Shown in pieces: positions 5,349-14,132 of a stretch of DNA of 14,139 nt. Origin of the DNA: TTA-H9 sp002071415. GTDB taxonomy: Bacteria; Bacteroidota; Bacteroidia; Bacteroidales; TTA-H9. The DNA lies in assembly GCA_035411425.1 (NCBI GenBank), contig DAONSX010000058.1:1-14139 (forward strand), in the 5' to 3' direction. Every line of letters begins with the position of its first letter. Positions within the stretch are counted from its first letter, which is position 1. The notes beneath the pieces are model-generated. The model ran no database searches and was not told where the DNA came from. It worked only from the letters and a program-made list of their open reading frames with translations. A program made the translations under genes and the position numbers.

Positions 5349-8030
5349 TCAGATGAGCTGCTGGAGTGTTCTCTTCTCTTTCAGGCGAAGGATGAGTTTA
5401 TGCAATTCATTGACAAAAAGAGGGAATAATCCAAGGACGATGGCGATAAGCCAACCCTGAAGGTCGAGCATTTGAAGTTTGAAAGCATTTCGCAAAAACG
5501 GGATAAATACAACCAGCAATTGCAGAGCCAAACCAAGAATGATAGAGCCTGCAAGGTATTTATTCGAAAATATTCCCACTGAAAAAATAGATTTTTTGTT
5601 ACTCCTTAACCCAAGGGAATAAATCAACTGACAGGCAATGATTGTTATAAAAGCCAAGGTTCGTGCATATTCTATAACTTTTTGAGGCACGTTTTGACTG
5701 AATGGGCTGAAGCCATGTTCAAAATATCCGAACCAGAAAGCTATGATAGAAATCGATCCTATAAGGATGCCTCCCAGAATGATGCGCAAGCCTTCCCCAT
5801 GAGCGAAGAAACTTTCGTTAGGATCACGGGGTTTTTCTTCCATTATATCGGGATCGGGCGGATCTATTCCTAAAGCCAGCGCAGGCAATGTATCCGTAAT
5901 AAGATTGATCCACAAAAGTTGAGTAGCAAGAAAAGGTGCAGCCATCCCCGAAATTAATGCTACAAACATTGTAATCACCTCTCCAAGATTACATGTCAAT
6001 AAAAACAGAACAGCCTTTCTGATATTATTGTAAATATTACGGCCTTGCTCGATTGCTAATACTATGGTAGAAAAATTGTCATCCGTCAGTATCATATCCG
6101 AAGAATCCTTGGCTACGTCAGTTCCTGTAACTCCCATGGCAATGCCAATATCCGCCGCATTCAACGAAGGTGCATCATTTACGCCGTCGCCTGTCATCGA
6201 TACAATGTAACCATGTGATTGGAAAGCATGTACAATTTTCACCTTATGTTCGGGCGAAACCCTAGCAAATACTCGGTATTGCATAATTTTTTCCGAGAAT
6301 ACCTCTTCCGACATTTCGTCTATTTCGAGGCCAGTTATCACTTGTTGTATTGTTTCGGCTATACCTAATTCTTTGGCTATTGCGAAGGCTGTATTTTTAT
6401 GGTCACCCGTTATCATAACTGTGGTAATTCCAGCCTTTTTGGCCTTTTCGATAGAATGTTTTATTTCTGGACGAGGCGGATCCATCAACCCAACGATACC
6501 AATCAGAATCAAATCTTTCTCCATTTCCGAATTTTCTGTGGGCTTATCAACGGGCTTATAGGCTGCACCCAAGGTTCTCAAAGCAGATGCCGTCATCCTT
6601 ATCACAGCCTGATTGAATTCTTCTTTCCATTGGTCGGTCATAGGCAATACTTCCCCATTGGCAACCACGTGGGTGCAGATTCCTAACAAATTATCTATGG
6701 CGCCTTTGGTATACACAGTGAGCTTGCCATCCTCCTCCACCAAGGTTGACATAAGTTTTCTCTCGGAATCGAAAGCCAATTCGCCAATGCGCCGAGTGTC
6801 TTTTTCAAGCTTGGTTCTATCGAGGCCAACATCATCTCCAAACATTAGCAAGGCAATCTCGGTAGGATCACCCGTGCCCATCTGTCCGTCCCAGGTAGCG
6901 TCGGAAGAAAGAATCATAGCCTTGGCAAGCAGTATAGTCGAATCTTTTGAATAATTGATCTGTCCCCTTTGGATGTCTTTCCTTTCGTCAAGGGTAAACG
7001 ATTGAAGAACCGTCATTTTGTTTTGAGTAAGTGTACCTGTTTTGTCAGTACAGATGATATTGACAGAACCAAGGGTTTCAACTGCAGGCAATCTTCGAAT
7101 AATGGCATTACGTTTCGACATTGCCGTAACTCCAACTGAGAGAACAACTGCTACTATGGCTGCAAGTCCTTCGGGAATGGAGGCCACGGCCAATGAAACA
7201 GAAATCAGAAACATCTCGGCAAGATCGCGGCCTTGTAAAATGCCGACAATAAAAATAAAAATACATATTCCTATTGCTAATTTTCCAAGCACTTTTCCAA
7301 GCTGGTTCAAGCGAATTTCGAGGGGTGTTTTGAGGGGTTCTTCTTTATTGATGATTCCGACAATCTTTCCAACTTCGGTATTCATTCCAGTAGCTATAAC
7401 AACGCCTTCTCCACGACCATAAGTTACCAGACTGCTCATGAATGCCATGTTTTCGCGATCGCCTAATGGCGTTTTAGGATCGAGTATAAGAGAAGCCTCT
7501 TTTTCGGAGGGAACCGATTCTCCTGTTAATGCCGATTCTTCGATTTGAAGATTGATGGTTTCAATTAACCGAAGGTCGGCTGCCACAAATCGACCAGTGT
7601 CTAAAATCACGATATCGCCCGGAACCAAACCCTCAGAATCAACTTCCCTGATTTGTCCCTCTCTTTTTACTAAGGCCTTGTGACGGGTCATTCTCTGCAA
7701 GGCTTCGATGGCGTTACTTGCCCTAACTTCCTGAACAACTCCAAGAATGGCATTTAGTAAAATCACTGCCATGATTATAATTGCGTCGATATATTCACCC
7801 ATCAATAAGGTGATGATAACGGCAGCAAATAATACATAGATCAACCAATCATTTAATTGAGCTACAAATAATTGAAAAATGCTTTTTTTCTTTTGCTCCT
7901 GAAGTTTATTTGGCCCAAATTCTTCCAGCCTTTTTTTTGCCTCTTCTTCGCTTAATCCCGCCGAAGGATCTACATTTAATTTTTTCAGTACTTCCTGTGG
8001 AGATTTCGAATACCAGTCCCTTGTTGTCAT
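5349..8030 (-). CDS. P-type IIA (SERCA-like) Ca2+-transporting ATPase
   Basis: This 893-residue cation pump uses ATP hydrolysis to move ions, most likely Ca2+, out of the cytoplasm. In order: an N-terminal cation-ATPase domain (about 1-70, WYSKSPQEVLKKL); the TGES actuator motif at 169-172; PEGL in M4 at 286-289; the phosphorylation motif DKTGTLT with Asp329; the nucleotide-binding KGA at 442-444; and the hinge TGDGVNDAP at 613-621. M5 and M6 carry Ca2+-ligand residues expected of SERCA: Asn681 and Glu684 (NLGEV), and Asn709, Thr712 and Asp713 (NLITD). By eye alignment the M8 Glu of SERCA (E908) corresponds to Ile798 (TIIAC), which may alter the first Ca2+ site. The C-terminal cation-ATPase domain is complete. 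The length is normal for the family. It is transcribed alone with a very short leader. Confidence 0.93.
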   Translation of the reverse strand: MTTRDWYSKSPQEVLKKLNVDPSAGLSEEEAKKRLEEFGPNKLQEQKKKSIFQLFVAQLNDWLIYVLFAAVIITLLMGEYIDAIIIMAVILLNAILGVVQEVRASNAIEALQRMTRHKALVKREGQIREVDSEGLVPGDIVILDTGRFVAADLRLIETINLQIEESALTGESVPSEKEASLILDPKTPLGDRENMAFMSSLVTYGRGEGVVIATGMNTEVGKIVGIINKEEPLKTPLEIRLNQLGKVLGKLAIGICIFIFIVGILQGRDLAEMFLISVSLAVASIPEGLAAIVAVVLSVGVTAMSKRNAIIRRLPAVETLGSVNIICTDKTGTLTQNKMTVLQSFTLDERKDIQRGQINYSKDSTILLAKAMILSSDATWDGQMGTGDPTEIALLMFGDDVGLDRTKLEKDTRRIGELAFDSERKLMSTLVEEDGKLTVYTKGAIDNLLGICTHVVANGEVLPMTDQWKEEFNQAVIRMTASALRTLGAAYKPVDKPTENSEMEKDLILIGIVGLMDPPRPEIKHSIEKAKKAGITTVMITGDHKNTAFAIAKELGIAETIQQVITGLEIDEMSEEVFSEKIMQYRVFARVSPEHKVKIVHAFQSHGYIVSMTGDGVNDAPSLNAADIGIAMGVTGTDVAKDSSDMILTDDNFSTIVLAIEQGRNIYNNIRKAVLFLLTCNLGEVITMFVALISGMAAPFLATQLLWINLITDTLPALALGIDPPDPDIMEEKPRDPNESFFAHGEGLRIILGGILIGSISIIAFWFGYFEHGFSPFSQNVPQKVIEYARTLAFITIIACQLIYSLGLRSNKKSIFSVGIFSNKYLAGSIILGLALQLLVVFIPFLRNAFKLQMLDLQGWLIAIVLGLFPLFVNELHKLILRLKEKRTLQQLI

Positions 8031-8049
8031 TCTTGGGATTTAATTTGTG

Positions 8050-8079
8050 CAAAAATACTTATTGTCTGGCTTTATCGAA
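8050..8079 (-). promoter_or_regulatory. Candidate promoter for the Ca2+ ATPase gene
   Basis: The minus strand has a perfect -7 match TATTTTTG (8057-8050), 20 nt upstream of the ATG at 8030-8028. TTCG (8079-8076), one mismatch from TTTG, lies 18 nt further upstream. The leader would be only about 10-15 nt, with no Shine-Dalgarno sequence. Confidence 0.5.
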
Positions 8080-8116
8080 GAAACAAAGAATAGCAATTGA
8101 AGGATGGGGATGGTGA

Positions 8117-8162
8117 GTTAAAAGTTTAAAGGTTAAAAGTTCGTAAAGTTAAAAACCTAAAA
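8117..8162. repeat. Short imperfect tandem repeat, three copies, period 15-16 bp
   Basis: GTTAAAAGTT occurs at 8117-8126 and 8132-8141, and a degraded GTTAAAAACC at 8148-8157. The unit is about GTTAAAAGTTTAAAG. It lies between the ATPase promoter and the tRNA gene, in a stretch (8111-8360) with no gene that I can see. Low-complexity repeats of this kind are common between genes in Bacteroidetes; I infer no function. Confidence 0.5.
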
Positions 8163-8360
8163 ATAGGGGAGTGGAGGATGTGAGTAGAAATTTGAAAAAG
8201 CTGATAGGTTTACGGTGAATCGGGGAAGGCTTTATATCACGGCAAACAGTTGTGAACTGATTAATAAATTAAACTGATTGTGTAGATAAACGATTTTGTT
8301 CTCTTTGCCCTTTTGATTTTGGCTCATCACTAAATATCAACCCCCAAACTCTGATTTTAG

Positions 8361-8432
<72 letters not shown>

Positions 8433-8466
8433 ATATATTCTTTATTATTTCTTTCGTTTGATTTTG

Positions 8467-8498
8467 CAAAACTAATAATTTTCTTCATAAGAATCAAA
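8467..8498 (-). promoter_or_regulatory. Promoter for the initiator tRNA gene
   Basis: On the minus strand TTTG (8498-8495) is followed after 20 nt by TAGTTTTG (8474-8467), a full match to TAnnTTTG. The -7 element ends 34 nt before the mature tRNA 5' end (8432), leaving a short 5' trailer for RNase P. Confidence 0.65.
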
Positions 8499-8533
8499 CT
8501 GAACTTTGCAAGTTTTTTTCTTTTCTTTGAAAG

Positions 8534-8547
8534 ATTTTTCGAAAAAT
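8534..8547. repeat. 14-bp perfect palindrome in the tRNA/era intergenic region
   Basis: ATTTTTCGAAAAAT is its own reverse complement. A second, 13-bp palindrome, AAAGCT-T-AGCTTT, lies at 8597-8609, just before a TAAATTTG (8613-8620) that could be an additional -7 element for era. They could be regulatory sites between the divergent genes, but AT-rich DNA produces such palindromes often. Confidence 0.3.
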
Positions 8548-8663
8548 ATTGTAAATCAACTATTTGATATTTTAAGAAATATTTCGGTGCTTACTAAAAG
8601 CTTAGCTTTCTTTAAATTTGTAGATACTCTCTAACGATTGTTTTTTAGTGAGTTGTATTAAAA

Positions 8664-8696
8664 TTTGTTCTATTTGCCAAATAATCAATTATTTTG
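8664..8696 (+). promoter_or_regulatory. Candidate promoter for the era operon
   Basis: TTTG at 8664-8667 is followed after 21 nt by TTATTTTG (8689-8696), a 7/8 match to TAnnTTTG. Transcription would begin near 8703, about 10 nt before the era ATG at 8713. This placement argues against the longer TTG-initiated version of Era, whose first codons would lie in the promoter. Confidence 0.45.
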
Positions 8697-8712
8697 CAAA
8701 AAATTCATTTTG

Positions 8713-9591
8713 ATGAATCATAAATCTGGTTTTGTAAATATTATCGGAAAGCCCAATGTAGGCAAGTCGACATTATTGAATGCTTTAGTGGGAGAAAAGA
8801 TTTCTGCCGTTACCTATAAAGCCCAAACTACACGGCATCGTATTTTGGGTATCGTAAGTACAGACGATTACCAGATTGTTTATTCCGATACTCCTGGAAT
8901 TCTTGATCCTGCCTACAAACTTCATGAATCGATGATGAAATATGTAGAGACCTCACTCGAAGACGCCGATGTATTTTTATATATGGTAGAAGCAGGTGAA
9001 AGAAATCCTCCCTTGAATATCATTCAAAGAATAAAGGAATCAGGAATTCCTATCATATTATTGATCAATAAGATAGATAAAATAAAGCCCGAGCAGTTGG
9101 GCGAAGAGATGAGCTTTTGGAAAGAATATTTTCCCCAAGCCGATATTTTGCCTATTTCGGCATTGTATAGCAGTCAATTGCCTGAATTGGTGAATAAGGT
9201 CGTAGAGCTTCTTCCCGAAAACCCGCCTTATTTTCCCAAAGATGAGATTACCGATAGGACTACTCGTTTTATAGTTTCGGAAATCATCCGCGAAAAAATT
9301 TTTTTGAATTATCGCAAGGAGGTGCCATATCATTCTGAGGTAGTGGTAGATTCATTCAAAGAGGATGATAATTTCATCCGTATTCGTGCTGTCATTTATG
9401 TAGCCAGAGAATCTCAAAAAATGATTATTATTGGAAAGAACGGCGAAGCCATAAAGAAGATGGGCATCGAAGCCCGGAAAGACATAGAAGATTTTGTGGG
9501 GAGGAAGGTTTATTTGGAATTATCGGTCAAGATAGCCGAAAACTGGCGTAATGATCCACGAATGCTTCGCCGCTTGGGCTATGAATTATAA
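8713..9591 (+). CDS. era: GTPase Era, 30S ribosome assembly factor
   Basis: Era binds the 3' end of 16S rRNA and helps mature the 30S subunit, coupling this to growth. The 292-residue protein has the GTPase motifs G1 GKPNVGKS (12-19), G2 around QTTRHR (38-43), G3 DTPG (59-62), G4 NKID (119-122) and G5 SA (149-150). The C-terminal KH RNA-binding domain has the IIIGKNGEAIKKMG loop (238-251). Length and domain order match the family. I chose the ATG at 8713 because the protein then starts just before the conserved HKSGFVNIIGKPNVGKS. The in-frame TTG at 8665 would add 16 unrelated residues that overlap the candidate promoter. The der gene follows after 16 nt. Confidence 0.97.
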   Translation: MNHKSGFVNIIGKPNVGKSTLLNALVGEKISAVTYKAQTTRHRILGIVSTDDYQIVYSDTPGILDPAYKLHESMMKYVETSLEDADVFLYMVEAGERNPPLNIIQRIKESGIPIILLINKIDKIKPEQLGEEMSFWKEYFPQADILPISALYSSQLPELVNKVVELLPENPPYFPKDEITDRTTRFIVSEIIREKIFLNYRKEVPYHSEVVVDSFKEDDNFIRIRAVIYVARESQKMIIIGKNGEAIKKMGIEARKDIEDFVGRKVYLELSVKIAENWRNDPRMLRRLGYEL

Positions 9592-9607
9592 TAAAAAACG
9601 CTAAACC

Positions 9608-10918
9608 ATGGCATCGAACATTTTAGCAATTGTTGGGCGGCCCAATGTAGGAAAATCAACTCTTTTCAACCGCCTAATAGGTGCAAGGCAAGCCATAGTT
9701 GATCCAACCACAGGAGTAACTCGCGACCGAAACTATGGTCAGAGCGACTGGAATGGAATCAATTTTTCGGTTATTGATACCGGTGGCTATGTGGAAAATT
9801 CTGATGATATTTTCGAAGAAGAAATTCGTAAACAAGCCAGATTGGCAATCGACGAAGCCGATGTGATTGTATTCCTTACCAATGGGCGTGATGGAATTAC
9901 TCCATTAGATGAAGATCTTGCCAATATATTGCGTAAATCGGGCAAGCCAGTTATTTTGGCCGTCAATAAAATAGATGATCCGGTGCTGGTTAACCTGGGA
10001 GCAGAATTTTATTCCCTTGGCATGGGTGAAGTTTATCCTATTTCAGCTATGACAGGCAGCGGTACGGGAGAATTGCTCGATGCCGTGGTTGCTCATTTTT
10101 CGTCACAACCCGAAACGGAAGAAAACGAAATTTTACCTCGCATAGCCGTTGTTGGGCGACCAAATGTTGGCAAATCATCATTTATCAATATGCTTACGGG
10201 TACAGAACGCAACATTGTTACGCCTATTCCTGGAACCACTCGCGATGCCATCCATACTCCATTTAAGGCCTTTGGTTTCGACTTCTTGCTCGTGGATACA
10301 GCTGGTTTGAGAAAAAAATCAAAAGTGGAAGAGAATATCGAATTCTATTCGGTGATGCGATCAGTGAGGGCTATCGAAAACAGCGATGTCTGTATTTTAA
10401 TGGCTGATGCAAATGTTGGATTCCAACAGCAAGACATGAACATCTTCAGCCTTATACAGAGAAATCATAAAGGAATGGTGATCCTTATGAATAAGTGGGA
10501 TTTGGTGAATAAAGACAGCAAAACCCTGAGAATTTACGAGGAAGAAGTTCATAGAAAAATCGAACCCTTTACTGATGTTCCTGTTTTATTTACGTCGGTA
10601 CACGAAAAGAAACGTTTGCTCAAGGCATTGGAATGGGCTATTAAAGTTTATGAAAACCGAAAGCAACGCATTACTACCTCCCGTCTCAATGAAGTGATGC
10701 TACCTATTATCGGTCAGAATCCTCCTCCAGTAGTGAAAGGAAAAGTGGTGAAAATAAAATATGCTACACAATTGCCGAAACCTTATCCGGTTTTCCTTTT
10801 CTTCTGCAATCATCCCCAGTACATTCGAGAAGATTACAAGAGATTCATCGAGAATAAATTACGTGAGAATTTTTCTTTTACTGGCGTTCCAATCGAGATT
10901 TATTTCAGAGAAAAATGA
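9608..10918 (+). CDS. der: GTPase Der (EngA), 50S ribosome assembly factor
   Basis: Der is the bacterial GTPase with two tandem G domains needed for 50S subunit maturation. In this 436-residue protein G domain 1 has GRPNVGKS (10-17), DTGG (57-60) and NKID (120-123). G domain 2 has GRPNVGKS (183-190), DTAG (230-233) and NKWD (295-298). The C-terminal KH-like domain (about 350-436) carries the usual NPPPVVKGK and PKPYPVFLFFCNHP stretches and ends GVPIEIYFREK. All nucleotide-binding motifs are intact and the length is normal. The gene starts 16 nt after era without a Shine-Dalgarno sequence and its stop overlaps the next start (ATGA). Confidence 0.97.
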   Translation: MASNILAIVGRPNVGKSTLFNRLIGARQAIVDPTTGVTRDRNYGQSDWNGINFSVIDTGGYVENSDDIFEEEIRKQARLAIDEADVIVFLTNGRDGITPLDEDLANILRKSGKPVILAVNKIDDPVLVNLGAEFYSLGMGEVYPISAMTGSGTGELLDAVVAHFSSQPETEENEILPRIAVVGRPNVGKSSFINMLTGTERNIVTPIPGTTRDAIHTPFKAFGFDFLLVDTAGLRKKSKVEENIEFYSVMRSVRAIENSDVCILMADANVGFQQQDMNIFSLIQRNHKGMVILMNKWDLVNKDSKTLRIYEEEVHRKIEPFTDVPVLFTSVHEKKRLLKALEWAIKVYENRKQRITTSRLNEVMLPIIGQNPPPVVKGKVVKIKYATQLPKPYPVFLFFCNHPQYIREDYKRFIENKLRENFSFTGVPIEIYFREK

Positions 10919-11298
10919 CTGAGGAAGAAATTCGTATCGATAAATGGCTATGGGCAGTACGTGTGTTTAAGACACGTTCACTGGCAAGCCAGGCTTGTCG
11001 CTCAGGCAAGGTCAGAATAAATGGTATGGTTGTGAAACCTTCACGGGATATTCGCTGCGGAGATGTCATTCAAATTAGTTTGGGTAGCTTGAATAAAACA
11101 GTCGAAGTAAAGGCAATTCTGCATAATCGTATTTCGGCGAAGGAAGTATCGACTTACTTGATCGACCGTACACCTGTTGAAGAATATGAACGACAAATGA
11201 TAATTGCTGAAATGAAGCAAGAAATTAGGCCTAAAGGCAAAGGGCGGCCAACAAAAAGGGAAAGGCGAGATATCGACCGCTTAAAAGATTCTTTTTAA
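10915..11298 (+). CDS. RNA-binding S4-domain protein, Hsp15 (HslR)-like
   Basis: This 127-residue protein has an N-terminal S4 domain, IRIDKWLWAVRVFKTRSLA followed by GKVRINGMVVKPSRDIRCGD, and a highly basic C-terminus (RPKGKGRPTKRERRD). This is the layout of Hsp15, which in E. coli binds 50S subunits carrying stalled nascent tRNA and helps recycle them. Its start overlaps the der stop by 4 nt (ATGA), pointing to translational coupling and a shared ribosome role with Era and Der. The last 18 nt overlap the 3' end of the convergent DUF5916 gene. Assignment to the Hsp15 group rather than another small S4 protein rests on length and the basic tail. Confidence 0.88.
   Translation: MTEEEIRIDKWLWAVRVFKTRSLASQACRSGKVRINGMVVKPSRDIRCGDVIQISLGSLNKTVEVKAILHNRISAKEVSTYLIDRTPVEEYERQMIIAEMKQEIRPKGKGRPTKRERRDIDRLKDSF
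11281..11298. repeat. Near-palindrome holding two convergent stop codons
   Basis: TTAAAAGATTCTTTTTAA reads as LKDSF-stop at the end of the S4 gene (plus strand) and as LKRIF-stop at the end of the DUF5916 gene (minus strand). The two genes therefore overlap tail to tail by exactly this 18-bp element. In RNA either strand could form a weak A/U stem; it could help end both transcripts but has no GC-rich stem. Confidence 0.6.
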
Positions 11299-13968
11299 GT
11301 GCTGATATTGAATTAAATAACTTATTTTTACCATAAAAGTATTTCCCGGATAAATGTCGAAGAGTGATGTAATATCCTTTTTTGGCTTGAAACTTATTTC
11401 TTTCCCTTGATCGGCACGGTTTTGCGACCAAACAACATAAATAAACGAACCTGGACGATATTCCCATCTCAATACCAGATTCGATACAAAATACAAGGCT
11501 TTGAAATCAGGCTTGTTAAATGAATAATCTGGTATTCCATCATAATCTTCATCAATTTGATAAGTTTTGTCTGATGGTTGATAAAAAATCTGAGCTTCGG
11601 AATATTCCGTAAATCGCTGGTAATAATCATTAGCCTTTGGAGAAGAGATAAATTTAAAATGCGAATATTCTCCGCTCGAAATAAAGGGTTGGCCATAATA
11701 TTGAAGTGTAAGATCGTTGGAGAGATTCAAGTTAATACGCATTTCAAGGGCTAAGGTTTTTTGATGAATGTAAGCCATGATGTAGCGGGGTACTCCATTC
11801 ATTTTCTTTTCCTTCACGTACTGCAAGTTGTCGTTATTTACCGAATATTCTGGAAAAATACCGAAGCTCAAAGCCGTAAAAGGTTGATAATGCATCCCAA
11901 CTCCAAAAAAATTATAGTTATTATTGGCGATAAATGTTCGATAAATGCTCGCATTGATTTCTGCTACGAGCTTTTTCCGTGAGTCGGTTGATAAATAACC
12001 CCAATAAGAATATCCGCCAGGCAATTTTAAAGCAGGTCCACCTCTTAGAACGTAATTATCGAGGTTATTGCCATCGAAATTCAATCCTGCGCTGATTTGC
12101 CAATAGTTTTTGAATTGGGCCCATGCGTTGATATTTCCTCCCTTAAAAAGGCTGTTCATTCCAAAATCCCATCCAGTCCATTGATTTAGGTTAAAACCTG
12201 CGTTTCTGAAAATAAGGAAAGGATGATATTTCTCGTATCCCACCCAAGCAACTTGGAAGATATTGTCGGCCTGATGGAGATAACCAATATCGTTGATTTC
12301 CAGTTCAGGCGAACGCCAGGTAACAAAAAGACTATATTTCCAATTGCTATTGCCTTGACGGCTAAAATGAATACTGCCTCCATGGCCAGAAAGGCTTGTT
12401 CTCGAGGTATCAAGTTTCAAATAAGTGGCATCGGAGCGTTGAAAATTTCGTATAGGAGATTGTTGCAACCGACCGATAGATTCTTTTGAACCATTGACTA
12501 AGCTTGCAATGGCTTTGATGTCTAAGAAATAGGTTTGTTTTTTCCATGAATAATAAAGGTCGAACCCACCTGTTGTAGCCCAAGTTGGTAAGAGACCCGG
12601 GTTGCCTTCACTGTGGTCGCGAAATACAGAAGTTAGCATTCCTCCTATACGGCTTTCGCCTTGATGATAATCTTTCTGAATGCGGCCGACAAAATAATTG
12701 CTAAAAGGTTCGCATAGAATGCGGTTTTCTTCGGTGCCTTCCGTAATTTCTGCTGAAGTTCGGCCCGTCATGCTCTCCAAGGCTCCAAACGACCATCCAT
12801 CCTTGGTTTTTCCCGTTAGTTTTAAGGCTGCCAAAATTGGAGTCGCTTTGGGAATGTTTACATAATTGGCATCCGGTGTGTATTGGGGTTTGCGACCAAT
12901 GCGCCTCGAATAAAAAAGATTATCACCTGAAAAACTATTATTGCCTGGCGTTATCTGAAAATCCAAAATATTTTTTCCCTCGATAAAAAAAGGCCGTTTT
13001 TCTGAAAAATATGTTTCGAAGGCCGTCAGATTCACCACGGAAGGGTCTGCCTCAACCTGTCCAAAATCAGGATTGATGGTATAATCAAGTATTACATTCG
13101 AAGCCAAACTCACTTTCCCATCTATGCCAGCTCTGAAAAGTGTGTTCTTACCCGACCTGTATGGATTCCCTTCTTCCTTTTTATAAGTCTCGTGCTGAAG
13201 TGCTACATAAGGAGCTGCCTCTATCTGTGGTACACGTTTAATATGTTCTAATCCGTTTAAACGTCCAAAATAACGTACCCATCCCGGAGCATTTCTTGGA
13301 ATATATTGCCATAGCGACATTTCTTCATTTCGATGAATATATCTGGTTACTTGCAAACCCCAACCCTCAGTATTATTCTTATCGAATCGAAGCTGAGAAA
13401 ACGAAATCTTCATTTCAATTGACCAGCCTTTATCATTCACTACCGTTTTTGCTTCCCAAACTGCATCCCAGGTAGGATCGACATCTTCCATATTATCGGT
13501 CTCTGATTCTATGCCATCAAATTTTACGCCTGCAGCATTGACAAAAAAAGTAAAAGCCGTTGTGCGATCATTATAAGTATCTAATTGTACGCCTGCCCAA
13601 TCCCCTTCTATATCGTCCCTGCGTGCAAGTCGCCTTTCGATTTTTTTAGGCATACTGTCGTAAGCCTGAATAAAAAAGTATATAAATTCATCATCATAAA
13701 TTACTTTGAATTCAGTAGTTTGGCTGGGTGAAGTCTTCTCATAAGGACGCTGCTGAATAAAATTACCACACGCATTCGTCTGCTTCCATTCGCTTTCTTC
13801 TTCTATTCCATCCAAATTAATTTTTGCTTCAGGAAAATAAACTGCCCTGCAGCTTTTTATTGAATCGCTCAATCCAAAAGCTGACTCTGACATCGTAAAA
13901 TAAAACAAAAAAATTGCAGGGATTCTAAGAACCGCCGATTTATTAAATAACCCTTTAAGTAAATGCAT
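11281..13968 (-). CDS. DUF5916 outer-membrane protein with N-terminal CBM9-like domain
   Basis: This 895-residue protein has a hydrophobic leader (about 11-30) ending ESAFG. Residues about 45-240 form a carbohydrate-binding family 9-like beta-sandwich: INLDGIEEESEW, FIYFFIQAYDS, GDWAGVQLDTYNDR, FDGIESETDN, WDAVWEAKT, GWSIEMKISFSQLRF. It continues into the hallmark DUF5916 segment, with NPDFGQVEADPS at 299-310 and FSEKRPFFIEG at 321-331. The remaining ~560 residues are strand-rich with alternating aromatics and end in a terminal Phe (LKRIF), as expected of an outer-membrane barrel. The family is common in Bacteroidetes; no biochemical role is established to my knowledge, and glycan binding is only inferred from the fold. 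The gene is not part of a SusCD locus here. Its 5' flank (13969-14139) shows only a partial promoter match. Confidence 0.88.
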   Translation of the reverse strand: MHLLKGLFNKSAVLRIPAIFLFYFTMSESAFGLSDSIKSCRAVYFPEAKINLDGIEEESEWKQTNACGNFIQQRPYEKTSPSQTTEFKVIYDDEFIYFFIQAYDSMPKKIERRLARRDDIEGDWAGVQLDTYNDRTTAFTFFVNAAGVKFDGIESETDNMEDVDPTWDAVWEAKTVVNDKGWSIEMKISFSQLRFDKNNTEGWGLQVTRYIHRNEEMSLWQYIPRNAPGWVRYFGRLNGLEHIKRVPQIEAAPYVALQHETYKKEEGNPYRSGKNTLFRAGIDGKVSLASNVILDYTINPDFGQVEADPSVVNLTAFETYFSEKRPFFIEGKNILDFQITPGNNSFSGDNLFYSRRIGRKPQYTPDANYVNIPKATPILAALKLTGKTKDGWSFGALESMTGRTSAEITEGTEENRILCEPFSNYFVGRIQKDYHQGESRIGGMLTSVFRDHSEGNPGLLPTWATTGGFDLYYSWKKQTYFLDIKAIASLVNGSKESIGRLQQSPIRNFQRSDATYLKLDTSRTSLSGHGGSIHFSRQGNSNWKYSLFVTWRSPELEINDIGYLHQADNIFQVAWVGYEKYHPFLIFRNAGFNLNQWTGWDFGMNSLFKGGNINAWAQFKNYWQISAGLNFDGNNLDNYVLRGGPALKLPGGYSYWGYLSTDSRKKLVAEINASIYRTFIANNNYNFFGVGMHYQPFTALSFGIFPEYSVNNDNLQYVKEKKMNGVPRYIMAYIHQKTLALEMRINLNLSNDLTLQYYGQPFISSGEYSHFKFISSPKANDYYQRFTEYSEAQIFYQPSDKTYQIDEDYDGIPDYSFNKPDFKALYFVSNLVLRWEYRPGSFIYVVWSQNRADQGKEISFKPKKDITSLFDIYPGNTFMVKISYLIQYQHLKRIF

Positions 13969-14124
13969 GAATTATTTGCTGGTGATTGTAATATTCAGAC
14001 GGCCTTTTTTATAAAATGTTACAAAACGAAAAATCCGTTCCTGTTTTTAGCTAAGCTTTAACCGTAAAGGTGAAGAGATTTAAAAGAGCTGAATTCAAGT
14101 CACAAATGCAACTTTTTGGTTAGA

Positions 14125-14132
14125 CAAATTTA
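14125..14132 (-). promoter_or_regulatory. Possible -7 element upstream of the DUF5916 gene
   Basis: The minus strand reads TAAATTTG, a full match to TAnnTTTG, about 157 nt upstream of the DUF5916 ATG. The matching -33 position lies outside the window, so the call cannot be completed. No better promoter is seen closer to the gene. Confidence 0.25.

Noticed and set aside
6373..7422. Several 60-126-codon plus-strand frames opposite the Ca2+ ATPase
   Set aside because: All lie inside the complete ATPase coding sequence with intact motifs on the other strand; they are shadow frames.
8117..8162. Possible CRISPR-like repeats
   Set aside because: The repeat unit is only 15-16 bp with no distinct spacers and with degraded copies; it is a simple tandem repeat.
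8665..8712. Sixteen-codon N-terminal extension of Era from a TTG start
   Set aside because: The residues are not part of the Era family, the start is TTG, and the stretch contains the candidate promoter; the ATG at 8713 gives the normal Era N-terminus.
11231..12489. Several short frames overlapping the DUF5916 gene on both strands
   Set aside because: They lie within the supported 895-residue gene, have no start signals and no recognisable domains.
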